Origin: Mycobacterium sp.
Lineage (GTDB): Bacteria > Actinomycetota > Actinomycetes > Mycobacteriales > Mycobacteriaceae
Length of the DNA: 64,000 bases
Direction: 5' to 3'
Assembly (NCBI GenBank): GCA_016197405.1
Contig: JACPVR010000032.1
Location: forward strand, 18,526 to 82,525
In this document: in pieces, positions 16,851 to 25,292 of the stretch
Numbering within the stretch: position 1 is the stretch's first letter
How the letters are laid out: every line of letters starts with the position of its first letter
The notes under the pieces: model-generated
What the model saw: the letters and a program-made list of their open reading frames with translations, nothing else
Database searches by the model: none
Told to the model about the DNA's origin: nothing
Position numbers and translations under genes: made by a program

Positions 16851-16908
16851 TGGTGCTCCTTGATGTCTCTGTGTCAGTTGGTCGGTGGTCATAGGTCGGG
16901 GGTAGTGC

Positions 16909-16985
16909 TGGTCGGGGTGACAGGATTTGAACCTGCGGCCTTCCGCTCCCAAAGCGGATGCGCTACCAAGCTGCGCTACACCCCG
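16909..16985 (-). tRNA. tRNA-Pro (TGG anticodon)
   Basis: Cloverleaf on the minus strand: acceptor arms CGGGGTG and CACCCCG, D-arm GCGCAGCTTGGTAGCGC, anticodon stem TCCGC-TTTGGGA-GCGGA with anticodon TGG, T-arm around GGTTCAAATCC. Discriminator A and an encoded CCA (16909-16911) complete a 77-base gene. Confidence 0.97.
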
Positions 16986-17186
16986 ATACGGGTGGGTTCG
17001 TGTGCGCGCTCCGGTATCGCGAAACGCTCAGCACAAGCCCACGGCATCCTACGGCCCGCGCGGCCATGACCGGGCATCGGTCCGAGTCAGTGCCACCGCG
17101 AGACGCCCGAGCGCGTGCCGTCATACCGGCGGGCCGGGTTGGATTTGATCGTGAACTGGCCGTACAGTCTGCGTCGAGCAATGCAT

Positions 17187-17260
17187 GCGGGCGTAGCTCA
17201 ATGGTAGAGCCCTAGTCTTCCAAACTAGCTACGCGGGTTCGATTCCCGTCGCCCGCTCCA
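17187..17260 (+). tRNA. tRNA-Gly (TCC anticodon)
   Basis: Acceptor arms GCGGGCG and CGCCCGC, D-arm TAGCTCAATGGTAGAGC, anticodon stem CTAGT-CTTCCAA-ACTAG with anticodon TCC, T-arm GCGGGTTCGATTCCCGT, discriminator T and encoded CCA. It is followed immediately by a strong terminator. Confidence 0.97.
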
Positions 17261-17262
17261 CG

Positions 17263-17289
17263 AGACCGACCCTTTCGGGTCGGTCTTTT
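17263..17289 (+). terminator. Intrinsic terminator of tRNA-Gly
   Basis: AGACCGACCC-TTTC-GGGTCGGTCT followed by TTT: a perfect 10-base stem three bases after the tRNA CCA end. Confidence 0.9.
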
Positions 17290-17573
17290 GCTTTCCGCCG
17301 GGCCGCTCACCGTTCGACGGCACACCTCCAGCGAGTAACGCGCGTTTGCCGTGTTTGCGCCGCCGTGCCCCGCGAAGCGTTTAGCAGGAACAATTCCGAA
17401 TTCTGGGAACATCCTGTTAATTGACTGTAGTGACGATAATTTGAATGTGCTGAGCGAATTCGTAATGAGTAATTGATCCGACGTTTTCAGCAGCTAGAAC
17501 TCCAGTTAGACGCGCCGGGCGATATTTGTCAGCAACCATTGCAGAGGCCATTAGAGCACGGTATAAGTATGCA

Positions 17574-18782
17574 ATGACCGCTCCGCCGCCACCGCTGACG
17601 GATCGTCAGTTAATTGAAGCCGGCGTCAACAAAAACGTTGCTGCCGCGAACTGGCGGGACCCGAAGCGCTATTTCTGGCTGCTGGTCCCGGTCACGCCGG
17701 GCATGGTCGGCCTGTCCTGGCTCCTGGTGTTCACGACCGGATGGTCCGGGTTCTGGTGGACCGGGGCGGTGCTCACGTTCATCGTCATGCCGGTGGCCGA
17801 CCACCTGCTGGGCCGAGATGCCGGGCAACGCCCGCCCGAGAGTGCGCTACCGGACCTGGAGAGCGACCCGTTCTACCGGGCCGCCACCCACCTGTTCCTG
17901 CCCGCCCAATATCTGTCGCTGATCTTCGCCTGCTGGTTGTGGAGCGGCGGCGGCTGGCTCAGCATCTCCCCGCTGGGGAAGCTGGGTCTGATGGTGGCCA
18001 CCGGCGTGGTGGGCGGAATCGCCAACAACGCCGCCCACGAGCTGGGGCACAAGCGTGACCGTGCCGAACGGTGGCTCAGCAAGCTGGCGCTGGCGCAGTC
18101 CTGCTACGGCCAGTTCTACGTCGAACACAATCGCGGGCATCACGTACGCGTCGCGACCGCCGAGGATCCGGCGAGTGCCCGATTCCGGGAGAACGTCTAC
18201 GCCTTCGCCGTGCGCTCGGTGACCGGTAGCACGCGCTCGGCCTGGCGGCTGGAAGCCAAACGGCTCGCCCGCCGGGGCCGTAACCGCTGGTCGCTACGCA
18301 ACGATGTGCTGAATGCCTGGCTGATGAGCGTGGCACTGTTCGCGGTGCTGGCCGTCTGGTTCGGCCCCGTCGACCTGCCGTGGCTGGTGGGCCAGGCCGT
18401 CATCGGGATGTTCCTGCTCGAGGCGATGAACTACGTGTCGCACTACGGGCTGCGCAGACGCAAGCTGCCGTCGGGACGCTACGAACGGCTGCGGCCATCG
18501 CACTGCTGGAACGGCAACGCCGTCATGACCAATGTCGTCCTGCTGCATCTGCAACGGCATTCCGATCACCACCTCAATCCGCTGCGGCGCTATCAGGCGG
18601 TCCGCGACACCGACGAGGCACCGCAGCTCCCGGCGGGATACATCGCGATGTTGGTGCTCGCGCTGTGTCCGCCGCTGTGGCGCCGTGCGATGGATCACCG
18701 CGTACTCGATGTCTACGGCGGCGATATCAGCCTGACCGCGCTGCGGCCGTGTGACGCGAAAAGGCTTGCCGGCGCGCGCTGA
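17574..18782 (+). CDS. alkB: Alkane 1-monooxygenase AlkB
   Basis: 402 residues from the ATG at 17574 (MTAPPPPLTDRQLIE); an upstream in-frame TTG at 17526 would add 16 residues but lacks an SD. AlkB is an integral membrane non-haem di-iron hydroxylase that oxidises medium-chain n-alkanes to 1-alkanols with electrons from rubredoxin. The histidine boxes are complete: HELGHKRDRAE, EHNRGHHVRVATAEDP, NYVSHYGLRR (HYG motif) and LQRHSDHHLNPLRRYQ. Several hydrophobic helices precede and separate them. Rubredoxin and rubredoxin reductase genes, which usually follow alkB in mycobacteria, are absent here, so the electron chain must come from elsewhere. An AT-rich stretch (17400-17480) upstream likely holds the promoter. 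Confidence 0.93.
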   Translation: MTAPPPPLTDRQLIEAGVNKNVAAANWRDPKRYFWLLVPVTPGMVGLSWLLVFTTGWSGFWWTGAVLTFIVMPVADHLLGRDAGQRPPESALPDLESDPFYRAATHLFLPAQYLSLIFACWLWSGGGWLSISPLGKLGLMVATGVVGGIANNAAHELGHKRDRAERWLSKLALAQSCYGQFYVEHNRGHHVRVATAEDPASARFRENVYAFAVRSVTGSTRSAWRLEAKRLARRGRNRWSLRNDVLNAWLMSVALFAVLAVWFGPVDLPWLVGQAVIGMFLLEAMNYVSHYGLRRRKLPSGRYERLRPSHCWNGNAVMTNVVLLHLQRHSDHHLNPLRRYQAVRDTDEAPQLPAGYIAMLVLALCPPLWRRAMDHRVLDVYGGDISLTALRPCDAKRLAGAR

Positions 18783-18843
18783 TCACCGCGACCACGACTG
18801 TCGGCAGCCCACGGGCAAAGAGTAGGCCCGAGCGTTCAGCGGG

Positions 18844-19038
18844 TCAGCATTCGCAGCCGAGGCCGTCGCCGTCGCGATCGAGCTTGGCCTGGTACTTGTC
18901 CGAGGACGACGGGATGTTGCACGCACCGTCCGCTTTGGCCTCGGTGCAGTTGTTGTACGGCGCCGCAGCGGCAATCGGTGCCAGAACAGTGCCGGCCACG
19001 GCGACGGCGGCAGCGACGAAGAACATGCGAACAGACAA
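18844..19038 (-). CDS. Small secreted protein with Excalibur calcium-binding motif
   Basis: 64 residues from a TTG at 19038 with GGGGGGA just upstream; an ATG four codons later (19026) is the alternative. The N-terminus is a signal peptide (MFFVAAAVAVAGTVLAPIAAAA), followed by a short domain NNCTEAKADGACNIPSSSDKY ... LDRDGDGLGCEC. The DxDxDGxxCE pattern is the Excalibur motif, an extracellular EF-hand-like calcium loop tied by cysteines. It is presumably released to the envelope; the function is unknown. The gene is convergent with alkB. Confidence 0.8.
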   Translation of the reverse strand: MSVRMFFVAAAVAVAGTVLAPIAAAAPYNNCTEAKADGACNIPSSSDKYQAKLDRDGDGLGCEC

Positions 19039-19257
19039 CGGTCCCCCCAGATCTCGGTATCTACGACTGCGTAAGCAGACGGCGAGCATATCGCCGGATT
19101 CGACGCCGAGATGCGATTCGGGCAAACAACTGAAAGTCGATGTCCACTTTCGCCGAGTCGGCACCTGCCCCACCGGGTCGGCGCCGGTTCCACCGCCCGG
19201 GCGTCGTCGCCGATTCGCCAGCCCGGACCGCAGTTTTCTGTGGGTACCCTGGACGCC

Positions 19258-20097
19258 ATGAACAGCGTGTTGGTTGTCCTGATCCTCCTCGTCGTCGCGG
19301 CAATCGGTCTCGCTGTGTACAGCTCGTCACGTGCCACGGGTAAGCGGACCGCGGCCACGCTGGCCGACGCCAAGGCCGACGCCCGGCGCACCATCGAACG
19401 TCTCGGCGGTCAGGTGCTGAACCTCTCCGGCACCGACGAGGCGTCCAAGCAGGCGATGGCCGACGCCTCCGAGCGCTACACCGCGGCGTCCTCGCAGATC
19501 GAGCAGGCCACCACCGCCAAGCAGGCGCTGCTGGCCAAAGAGAGTGCACTGGAAGGCCTGTACTACGTGCGGGCCGCGCGTCTGGCCATGGGCATGGATG
19601 TCGGCCCGGAGCTGGAGACCCTCGCCGGGCAGAAGTCCGCGGGCACCGTGACCGAAGACCGCCGGGTCCAGGTCGAGGGCCGCGAGATCGAGGCGTCGCC
19701 GACGCCGTCGGAGCGCACCCCCAACTACTACCCCGGCGGCCGGGTGGCCGGGCGCCCGGTGCCGGCCGGCTGGTATTCCGAACCGTGGTGGAAGCCGGCG
19801 TTGGTGGCAGGCGCCTGGGGTCTGGGCTCGGTGCTGCTGTTCGACGCGATGTTCTCCGGTATGCACGGAGTCGATTACGGCGCACAGGGTTTCGAGAACG
19901 GCTACGGCCAGGGCTTCGACCAGGGTTATGACCAGGGCCTGGAAGCCGGTGGCGGCGACGGCGGCGGCTGGGACGGCGGCGGTGATTCCGGTGGCGGCTG
20001 GGGTGGCGACTCCGGCGGCGGTGACGGCGGCGGCTGGGGCGATTTCGGTGGCGGTGGCGACTTCGGCGGCGGTGACTTCGGCGGGTTCGACTTCTAG
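19258..20097 (+). CDS. Membrane protein with coiled coil and glycine-rich C-terminal tail
   Basis: 279 residues. One N-terminal transmembrane helix (residues 2-21), an Ala/Glu-rich helical region (about 30-115, ADAKADARRTIERLGGQVLNLSG, likely coiled coil, DUF1542-like), a Pro-rich linker (NYYPGGRVAGRPVPAGWY), a second hydrophobic helix (about 182-205, WWKPALVAGAWGLGSVLLFDAMFSG), then a tail of about 70 residues made of Gly, Asp, Ser, Phe and Trp in repeats such as GGGWDGGGDSGGG. The start fits a leaderless mRNA (TACCCT 7 bases before ATG). Function unknown; the low-complexity acidic Gly tail suggests a scaffold or surface role. The 3' end overlaps the AraC gene by 4 bases. Confidence 0.82.
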   Translation: MNSVLVVLILLVVAAIGLAVYSSSRATGKRTAATLADAKADARRTIERLGGQVLNLSGTDEASKQAMADASERYTAASSQIEQATTAKQALLAKESALEGLYYVRAARLAMGMDVGPELETLAGQKSAGTVTEDRRVQVEGREIEASPTPSERTPNYYPGGRVAGRPVPAGWYSEPWWKPALVAGAWGLGSVLLFDAMFSGMHGVDYGAQGFENGYGQGFDQGYDQGLEAGGGDGGGWDGGGDSGGGWGGDSGGGDGGGWGDFGGGGDFGGGDFGGFDF

Positions 20098-21020
20098 GGC
20101 AGCGGCCCGGTCAGCACCGGCTCGGTCGCCGCGCGCAACCGGGCGACATCACGGCCCGGCGGTGCGCCGAAGAGTCTCCGGTATTCGCGATTGAACTGCG
20201 AGACGCTCTCATAGCCGACCAGGTGCCCGACGCCGGCCACGTCACCGGGGTGCGCGGCCAGCAGCGACCGGGCATGCTGCAGTCGGATACGTTTCTGGAA
20301 TTGCAAGGGGCTCATCGCCGTAACGGCGCGGAAGTGCCGGTGAAAGGCCGACGAGCTCATCGCCGACAGCTGCGCCAGGTCGTCGACCCGCATCGGTTCG
20401 GCATAGTTTTCCCGGATCCAGCCGATGGCCCGGCTCACATGCGACAGGTCGCTGTCGGGCAGGCCGATCTGCCGGACAGACTCCCCGTGCGGGCCGGTCA
20501 GCAGCCGCCACAGGATCTCCCGTTCGAAAAGCGGCGCCAGCACCGCCGCATCGTCGGGCTGATCGAGCAACCGCAGCAGCCTTGTCACGGCATCGAGCAG
20601 ATCCGGCTCGGCGGGGCCCGTCGCGATCGCGGGTAACGTTGCGGCACTGCGGGTTCGGCGTCGCATCGGGGTCTCCAGCACCAGCGCCGCGATCGCCGCC
20701 GGGCGCAGCACCAAACCCATCGACAACGAGGGTGCGCCCTCGGCAATATCGATGTAGTTGCCGGTCACCGGTATTTCGGCCGTCACGATCAGGCATTGGC
20801 CGGAGCGGTACTCCAGCACCTGATCGCCGACCAGGAGTCGCTTGCCGCCCTGGGCCATCACCACCAGCAGCGGAGTCGCCAGGGAGTAGTCGGGCTCGTC
20901 GCCGGCACGGGTCACCTTCGCCAGCAGCAGGCCGTCGATCGGTGTCCGCAGATCCGGTTGTGCGTGCCTGTCGATGAGCCGGCGTATGTCGTCGAGCATT
21001 TCCGCAGTCTTGCTGCTCAT
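20094..21020 (-). CDS. AraC family transcriptional regulator
   Basis: 308 residues: an N-terminal AraC-type ligand domain (about 20-180, SLATPLLVVMAQGGKRLLVGDQVLEYRSGQCLIVTAEIPVTG) and a C-terminal domain with two helix-turn-helix motifs (MRVDDLAQLSAMSSSAFHRHFRAVTAMSPLQFQKRIRLQHAR and VAGVGHLVGYESVSQFNREYRRLFGAPPGRD). The N-terminal part is of the kind often found with aldo-keto reductase or alcohol dehydrogenase genes. It is divergent from an aldo-keto reductase (21138) and most likely controls it. Two TGCAT direct repeats 21 bases apart (21065 and 21086) in the intergenic region are possible binding sites. The inducer is unknown. Confidence 0.93.
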   Translation of the reverse strand: MSSKTAEMLDDIRRLIDRHAQPDLRTPIDGLLLAKVTRAGDEPDYSLATPLLVVMAQGGKRLLVGDQVLEYRSGQCLIVTAEIPVTGNYIDIAEGAPSLSMGLVLRPAAIAALVLETPMRRRTRSAATLPAIATGPAEPDLLDAVTRLLRLLDQPDDAAVLAPLFEREILWRLLTGPHGESVRQIGLPDSDLSHVSRAIGWIRENYAEPMRVDDLAQLSAMSSSAFHRHFRAVTAMSPLQFQKRIRLQHARSLLAAHPGDVAGVGHLVGYESVSQFNREYRRLFGAPPGRDVARLRAATEPVLTGPLP

Positions 21021-21137
21021 GACGTGATGATCGCGCTCCTAAGAGGATTAGGCAAGAGCCAGAGTGCATTGATCTAGGGTTCTTCTGCATCTCTGGGTTG
21101 AATGAGAGACATCATTCGAAACCGAGAAAGCAGGATC

Positions 21138-22220
21138 ATGTCACTCGATCACTACCTCACCCTGGGCCGTTCCGGCCTGCGCGTCAGCCCGTTGGCGCTG
21201 GGCGCCATGACATTCGGCAGCGATCCCGGCGGCGCGGGTTGCAGCGTCGAGGACTCCGAGGCCATGGTGACGGCCTACCTGGAGTTGGGCGGCAACTTCA
21301 TCGACACCGCCAACTTCTACACCAACGGGCACTCGGAGAAGATCCTCGGCGACTACTTCACCCAGCGTCCCGGCCGCCGCGAACACGTCGTGCTGGCGTC
21401 GAAGTTCTTCGCCAACATGTACCCCGGTGACCCCAACGGCGGCGGCGCCGGACGTTCGTCGATCATCGCCCAACTGGACCAGACGCTGCGCCGGCTCAAC
21501 ACCGACTACCTCGACCTGTACTGGCTGCACAACTGGGACCGCCACACCCCGATCGAAGAAACCATGCGGACACTCGATGACCTGGTGCGCGCCGGCAAGA
21601 TTCGCTATATCGGGTTCTCCAACACCCCGGCCTGGGTGACCGCCACCGCGCACACCACCGCCCTGCTCAAAGACTGGACACCACTGATCGCCCTACAAGT
21701 CGAGTACTCCCTGCTGGAGCGCACCGTCGAGGGCGAAATCGCCCCGTTGGCAACCGATCGCGATATCGCGCTGGTGCCGTGGAGCCCACTGAAGAACGGC
21801 TTCCTGTCCGGCAAGTACCGACGCGGCACCGACGTCACCGACTCCGCGCGGGCGGCATTCGTCGGCGGCCCCACCGACGCGCAGTTCGAGGTCATCGAAG
21901 CCGTGGCCACGGTCGCCGAGAAGATCGGCGCCAAGCCGTCCGCTGTCGCGCTGGCGTGGTTGCGCGCTCGACAAGGAACCGTGGTGCCCATCGTCGGCGC
22001 CCGGCGGCTCTCGCAGCTGACCGACAACATCGCCGGCCTCGATGTCACCCTGAGCCCTCAGGACCTCGCGGTGCTCGACGCGGTCTCCGCGCCGACGCTG
22101 AACTATCCGGCGCCCATGCACGGCGCACAACGCGCCATGTTGCAGTTCGCGGGCGCCACCGTCGACGGTCAGCCCTCCGATGTGTACCCGCCGCTGCTGG
22201 CCAGCGACGTCCGGTACTGA
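21138..22220 (+). CDS. Aldo/keto reductase
   Basis: 360 residues from the ATG at 21138 (MSLDHYLTLGRSGLRVSPLALGAMTFGSD); an ATG 12 codons upstream is not supported by conservation. AKR residues: Asp and Tyr in NFIDTANFYTNGHSEKILG, Lys in VLASKFFAN, His in DLYWLHNWDRHTP, and the coenzyme-binding GARRLSQLTDNIAG. This is the larger AKR type with the C-terminal extension PAPMHGAQRAMLQFAGATVDG. It is divergent from an AraC regulator that probably controls it. The stop codon lies one base from the stop of the convergent Na+/H+ antiporter gene. Substrate unknown. Confidence 0.92.
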   Translation: MSLDHYLTLGRSGLRVSPLALGAMTFGSDPGGAGCSVEDSEAMVTAYLELGGNFIDTANFYTNGHSEKILGDYFTQRPGRREHVVLASKFFANMYPGDPNGGGAGRSSIIAQLDQTLRRLNTDYLDLYWLHNWDRHTPIEETMRTLDDLVRAGKIRYIGFSNTPAWVTATAHTTALLKDWTPLIALQVEYSLLERTVEGEIAPLATDRDIALVPWSPLKNGFLSGKYRRGTDVTDSARAAFVGGPTDAQFEVIEAVATVAEKIGAKPSAVALAWLRARQGTVVPIVGARRLSQLTDNIAGLDVTLSPQDLAVLDAVSAPTLNYPAPMHGAQRAMLQFAGATVDGQPSDVYPPLLASDVRY

Positions 22221-22221
22221 C

Positions 22222-23916
22222 TCACAACCGGCTCTCCAGGCGAGCCGAAACCCCGGCCTCCTGCAGGTCCAGGCGCTCCAGCATGGCGCGAACCGCCTCA
22301 TCGTCGATCAGCCCGGAATCCCGTTCGCTGATGAGTGCGGCGCGCTGTGCGGAGAGCACATCGCGATAGAGCGCCGCGAACACTTCGGCGCGCAAGGTGT
22401 GCGCCTCGGGATCGGGCATCTCGTCGGCGTCCTGCGAGTGCCGGGCGATGGTGTTGCGGATATCGGCCAGCACCCGCGGATCGAGGCCGTCGGGCGGATT
22501 GGCCCGGAACTCGGCCAGTACCTCGTCGGCCGCGTCGTGTACCACCCGCTCGGCCTTGAGCGTCTCCTCGCGGTCATAGACCCGGTCGCCGTCGTCATGT
22601 GCCGACAACTTGAGGCGGCGGATGAGCAGCGGCAGTGTCCAGCCCTGGAGCAGCAGGGTGCCGACACTGACGACGAACGCGATGGCCTGGATGGTGGCGC
22701 GCTCGGGGAACGGCTCGCCGTCAACCGTGGTCATCGGGATACCGGCGGCCGCCGCCAACGTCACCACACCGCGCATCCCGGTCCAGGACACCACCACGTT
22801 CTCTTTCCAGCTCAGCGACCGGCGTTCGATCTTGCTGCGCCACTTGGATTCCGGCTTGGTGCGCCGCCGGGTTCCCAGCGCCCCGCGGCCTCCGCCGTCG
22901 GGTATCGGGACACTGAGCCTGCTCTCGACATGGCGGGACAGCACGCTGCGACCGAACATCGCGAAGACCGACAGTGGCCGGATCACCAGCACTATCAGCA
23001 GCACGATCGCCGAAGCGACCGCCACCTCCATCAGCGACTCGTGCGCCTCGTTGAGGTCTTCGAGCACGAAGCGCAGGTGCAGACCGATATAGGCGAAGAC
23101 GAAGGCTTCCAGCAGCACGTCGACGGAGTTCCACACGTAGCGTTCCTGCAGCCGGGTCTGATAGCCGGCGCCGACGGTGCCGTTGCCGACGACGAAACCG
23201 GCCACCACCACGGCCAGCACACCGGAGGCATGCATCTCCTCGGCGGTGATGAAAGCCGCGAACGGCACCACCAGCCCCTGCACGGTCTCCAGGCCCGGGT
23301 TGGCCAGCCGTTTGCGGATCCACAACGTCACATAACCCAGCGCCGCCCCCACCACCGGTCCCAGCACCGAGCTGTAGCCGAACAGCAGGAACGGGTTCTC
23401 GATGAAGGTGTGGCTGCCGGCGACCTGCGCCACCGCGAAGGAGAACAGCGACAGCGCGGCGGCGTCGTTGATCAGGCTCTCGCCGGTCAGGATGGCCATC
23501 ACGCGTTTGGGCAGGCCCAGTTTGCGCCCCACCGCCACGGCGGTGACGGCGTCCGGCGGAGCGACGATGGCACCGAGCACCAGGGCCGTCGCGAACGTCA
23601 GCGGCACCACCACCAGCCAGGACGACACCGCGGCGACGGTGAACGCGGTGACGATCACCAGGCCGACACCCAGGCCGAGGATCGGCTTGATGTTGCGCAG
23701 GAACGTCGGGAAGGAGAAGTCCAGCGCCGCCGAGTACAGCAGCGGTGGCAGCACCACACTCAGCAGGATGTGCGAATCCAGCTCGGGCGGCGTGAAGCCG
23801 GGCAGGAACGAGACCAGCGCGCCGATGACGACGATGATCAAGGCCGGTTCCAGGCCACGACGGTGTGCCATCGCAGTGACCACGATGGCACCGACGACCA
23901 CGAGTATCAGTTCCAC
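22222..23916 (-). CDS. Na+/H+ antiporter, CPA1 family
   Basis: 564 residues. About 12 transmembrane helices occupy residues 1-440, starting MELILVVVGAIVVTAMA; the ion-binding region GAIVAPPDAVTAVAVGRKLGLP and GESLINDAAALSLF contains the paired Asp of CPA1 (NhaP/YjcE-type) exchangers. A cytoplasmic C-terminal domain of about 120 residues (DRVYDREETLKAERVVHDAADEVLAEF ...) is charged and helical. The protein should exchange Na+ (or K+) for H+ across the inner membrane for pH and salt homeostasis. It starts with GTG. Nothing in the neighbourhood points to a special role. Confidence 0.93.
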   Translation of the reverse strand: MELILVVVGAIVVTAMAHRRGLEPALIIVVIGALVSFLPGFTPPELDSHILLSVVLPPLLYSAALDFSFPTFLRNIKPILGLGVGLVIVTAFTVAAVSSWLVVVPLTFATALVLGAIVAPPDAVTAVAVGRKLGLPKRVMAILTGESLINDAAALSLFSFAVAQVAGSHTFIENPFLLFGYSSVLGPVVGAALGYVTLWIRKRLANPGLETVQGLVVPFAAFITAEEMHASGVLAVVVAGFVVGNGTVGAGYQTRLQERYVWNSVDVLLEAFVFAYIGLHLRFVLEDLNEAHESLMEVAVASAIVLLIVLVIRPLSVFAMFGRSVLSRHVESRLSVPIPDGGGRGALGTRRRTKPESKWRSKIERRSLSWKENVVVSWTGMRGVVTLAAAAGIPMTTVDGEPFPERATIQAIAFVVSVGTLLLQGWTLPLLIRRLKLSAHDDGDRVYDREETLKAERVVHDAADEVLAEFRANPPDGLDPRVLADIRNTIARHSQDADEMPDPEAHTLRAEVFAALYRDVLSAQRAALISERDSGLIDDEAVRAMLERLDLQEAGVSARLESRL

Positions 23917-24007
23917 CCGGCGATTGTCCCGTCAAATGGCCCACGCTTCTTGTTGAGCCTGCGGTGAGCGTGGACTTTCCCGGCTTATCGACGCAGTGGG
24001 CGCAGTC

Positions 24008-24805
24008 TCACGCCTGGCAGCTGGGGCACCAGAACAGGTTGCGACCCTCCAGTTCGACGGTGCGCACGGTGGTCGAGCACACCCGACAGGGATCACCGGC
24101 GCGCCGGTACACATAGGTGCGGGGCCGGCCTTCGCGGTAGGACGGCGCGCCGTGGTCGTGCTCGGGTTCCACCACGACGATCTTTCCGCGCCGCACCCCC
24201 ACCTTCATCAGCGCGACGAGATCGGTCCACATCGCTTCGAACTCGGCTTCGGTGATGGTGGTGCCGAGCCGGAACGGGTCGATGCGGTGCCGGAACAACA
24301 GTTCGCTGCGGTACACGTTGCCGACTCCGGCCAGCACCGACTGGTCCATCAGCAGCGCCGCGATGGGCCTGCGCGACTTGGTGATCCGCGCCCAGGCGCG
24401 TGCCGGGTCGGCGTCGGCGCGCAGCGGATCGGGCCCCAGCTTGGCGACGACATCACCGATCTCGGCCTCGGTGATGACTTCACAGACGGTCGGGCCGCGC
24501 AGGTCGGTCCCGTATTCGGCGCCGATCATCCGCATCCGCACCTGGCCGACGGGATCGGGGATATCGGCGGTCGTGAACTCACCGAAGCTGCCGTAGAGAC
24601 CCAGGTGGATGTGAACCACACGAGCGCCGGCGTAGTGATGGAAGAGGTGCTTGCCCCAGGCGTCGGCCTTGCGCAGCACCTGCCCGTCGACCAGTGCCGC
24701 ACCGTCGACGAAGCGACCCTGCGGGCTTCCGACGCGCACCGGGGCACGGCCGTAGCGGCGCTGGTGCAGCCGGGCCAGCCGGTGCAGGGTGTGACCTTCT
24801 GGCAT
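24008..24805 (-). CDS. nei1: Endonuclease VIII-type DNA glycosylase (Fpg/Nei family)
   Basis: 265 residues, corresponding to M. tuberculosis Nei1 (Rv2464c) by sequence and position. It removes oxidised pyrimidines and cleaves the abasic site. Seen: the catalytic Pro2-Glu3 (MPEGHTLHRLARLH), the helix-two-turn-helix region (MDQSVLAGVGNVYRSELLFRHRIDP), and the C-terminal zinc finger CRVCSTTVRTVELEGRNLFWCPSCQ with four Cys. It acts in base-excision repair in the nucleoid. It is followed after three bases by the upstream gene rpiB's stop, so rpiB and nei1 form an operon as in other mycobacteria. Confidence 0.95.
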   Translation of the reverse strand: MPEGHTLHRLARLHQRRYGRAPVRVGSPQGRFVDGAALVDGQVLRKADAWGKHLFHHYAGARVVHIHLGLYGSFGEFTTADIPDPVGQVRMRMIGAEYGTDLRGPTVCEVITEAEIGDVVAKLGPDPLRADADPARAWARITKSRRPIAALLMDQSVLAGVGNVYRSELLFRHRIDPFRLGTTITEAEFEAMWTDLVALMKVGVRRGKIVVVEPEHDHGAPSYREGRPRTYVYRRAGDPCRVCSTTVRTVELEGRNLFWCPSCQA

Positions 24806-24808
24806 GTG

Positions 24809-25282
24809 TCAGGCGCCGGGCACCGGGGGCGCGACGTGGTCCTTCTCGTATTCGGCGAGGATGTCGATACGCCGTTGGTGGCGTTCGGCTTTGGACCATT
24901 CGGTGCTCAGGAACGCGTCGACGAAGGACAACGCCTCCTCGACGGTGTGCATCCGGCCGCCGATACCGATCAGCTGGGCGTTGTTGTGCTGGCGCGCCAG
25001 CTGCGCGGTCTCCACGCTCCAGGCCAGCGCGCAGCGGGCGCCGGGGACCTTGTTGGCGGCGATCTGCTCACCGTTGCCGGACCCGCCGACGACGATGCCC
25101 AGGCTCTCCGGGTCGGCGACGGTCCGTACGGCGGCATCGATGCAGAAGGCCGGGTAGTCGTCCTCTGCGTCGTATGTGTAGGCCCCACAGTCGATCGGCT
25201 CGTGGCCGGTCTTGGTGAGGTGTTCGATGATGGCTTGCTTGAGTTCGTATCCGGCGTGGTCGGCACCGAGGTAGACGCGCAT
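24809..25282 (-). CDS. rpiB: Ribose-5-phosphate isomerase B
   Basis: 157 residues (Rv2465c equivalent). Converts ribulose 5-phosphate to ribose 5-phosphate in the pentose phosphate pathway. Family features: MRVYLGADHAGYELKQAI at the N-terminus, the phosphate loop and active-site segment GIVVGGSGNGEQIAANKVPGARCALAW, and the C-terminal AERHQRRIDILAEYE helix. It is cytosolic and homodimeric in the family. It is the upstream gene of a two-gene operon with nei1, and starts 10 bases after the end of the TetR gene on the same strand; whether TetR is cotranscribed is unclear. Confidence 0.97.
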   Translation of the reverse strand: MRVYLGADHAGYELKQAIIEHLTKTGHEPIDCGAYTYDAEDDYPAFCIDAAVRTVADPESLGIVVGGSGNGEQIAANKVPGARCALAWSVETAQLARQHNNAQLIGIGGRMHTVEEALSFVDAFLSTEWSKAERHQRRIDILAEYEKDHVAPPVPGA

Positions 25283-25292
25283 GGCGCTAACC

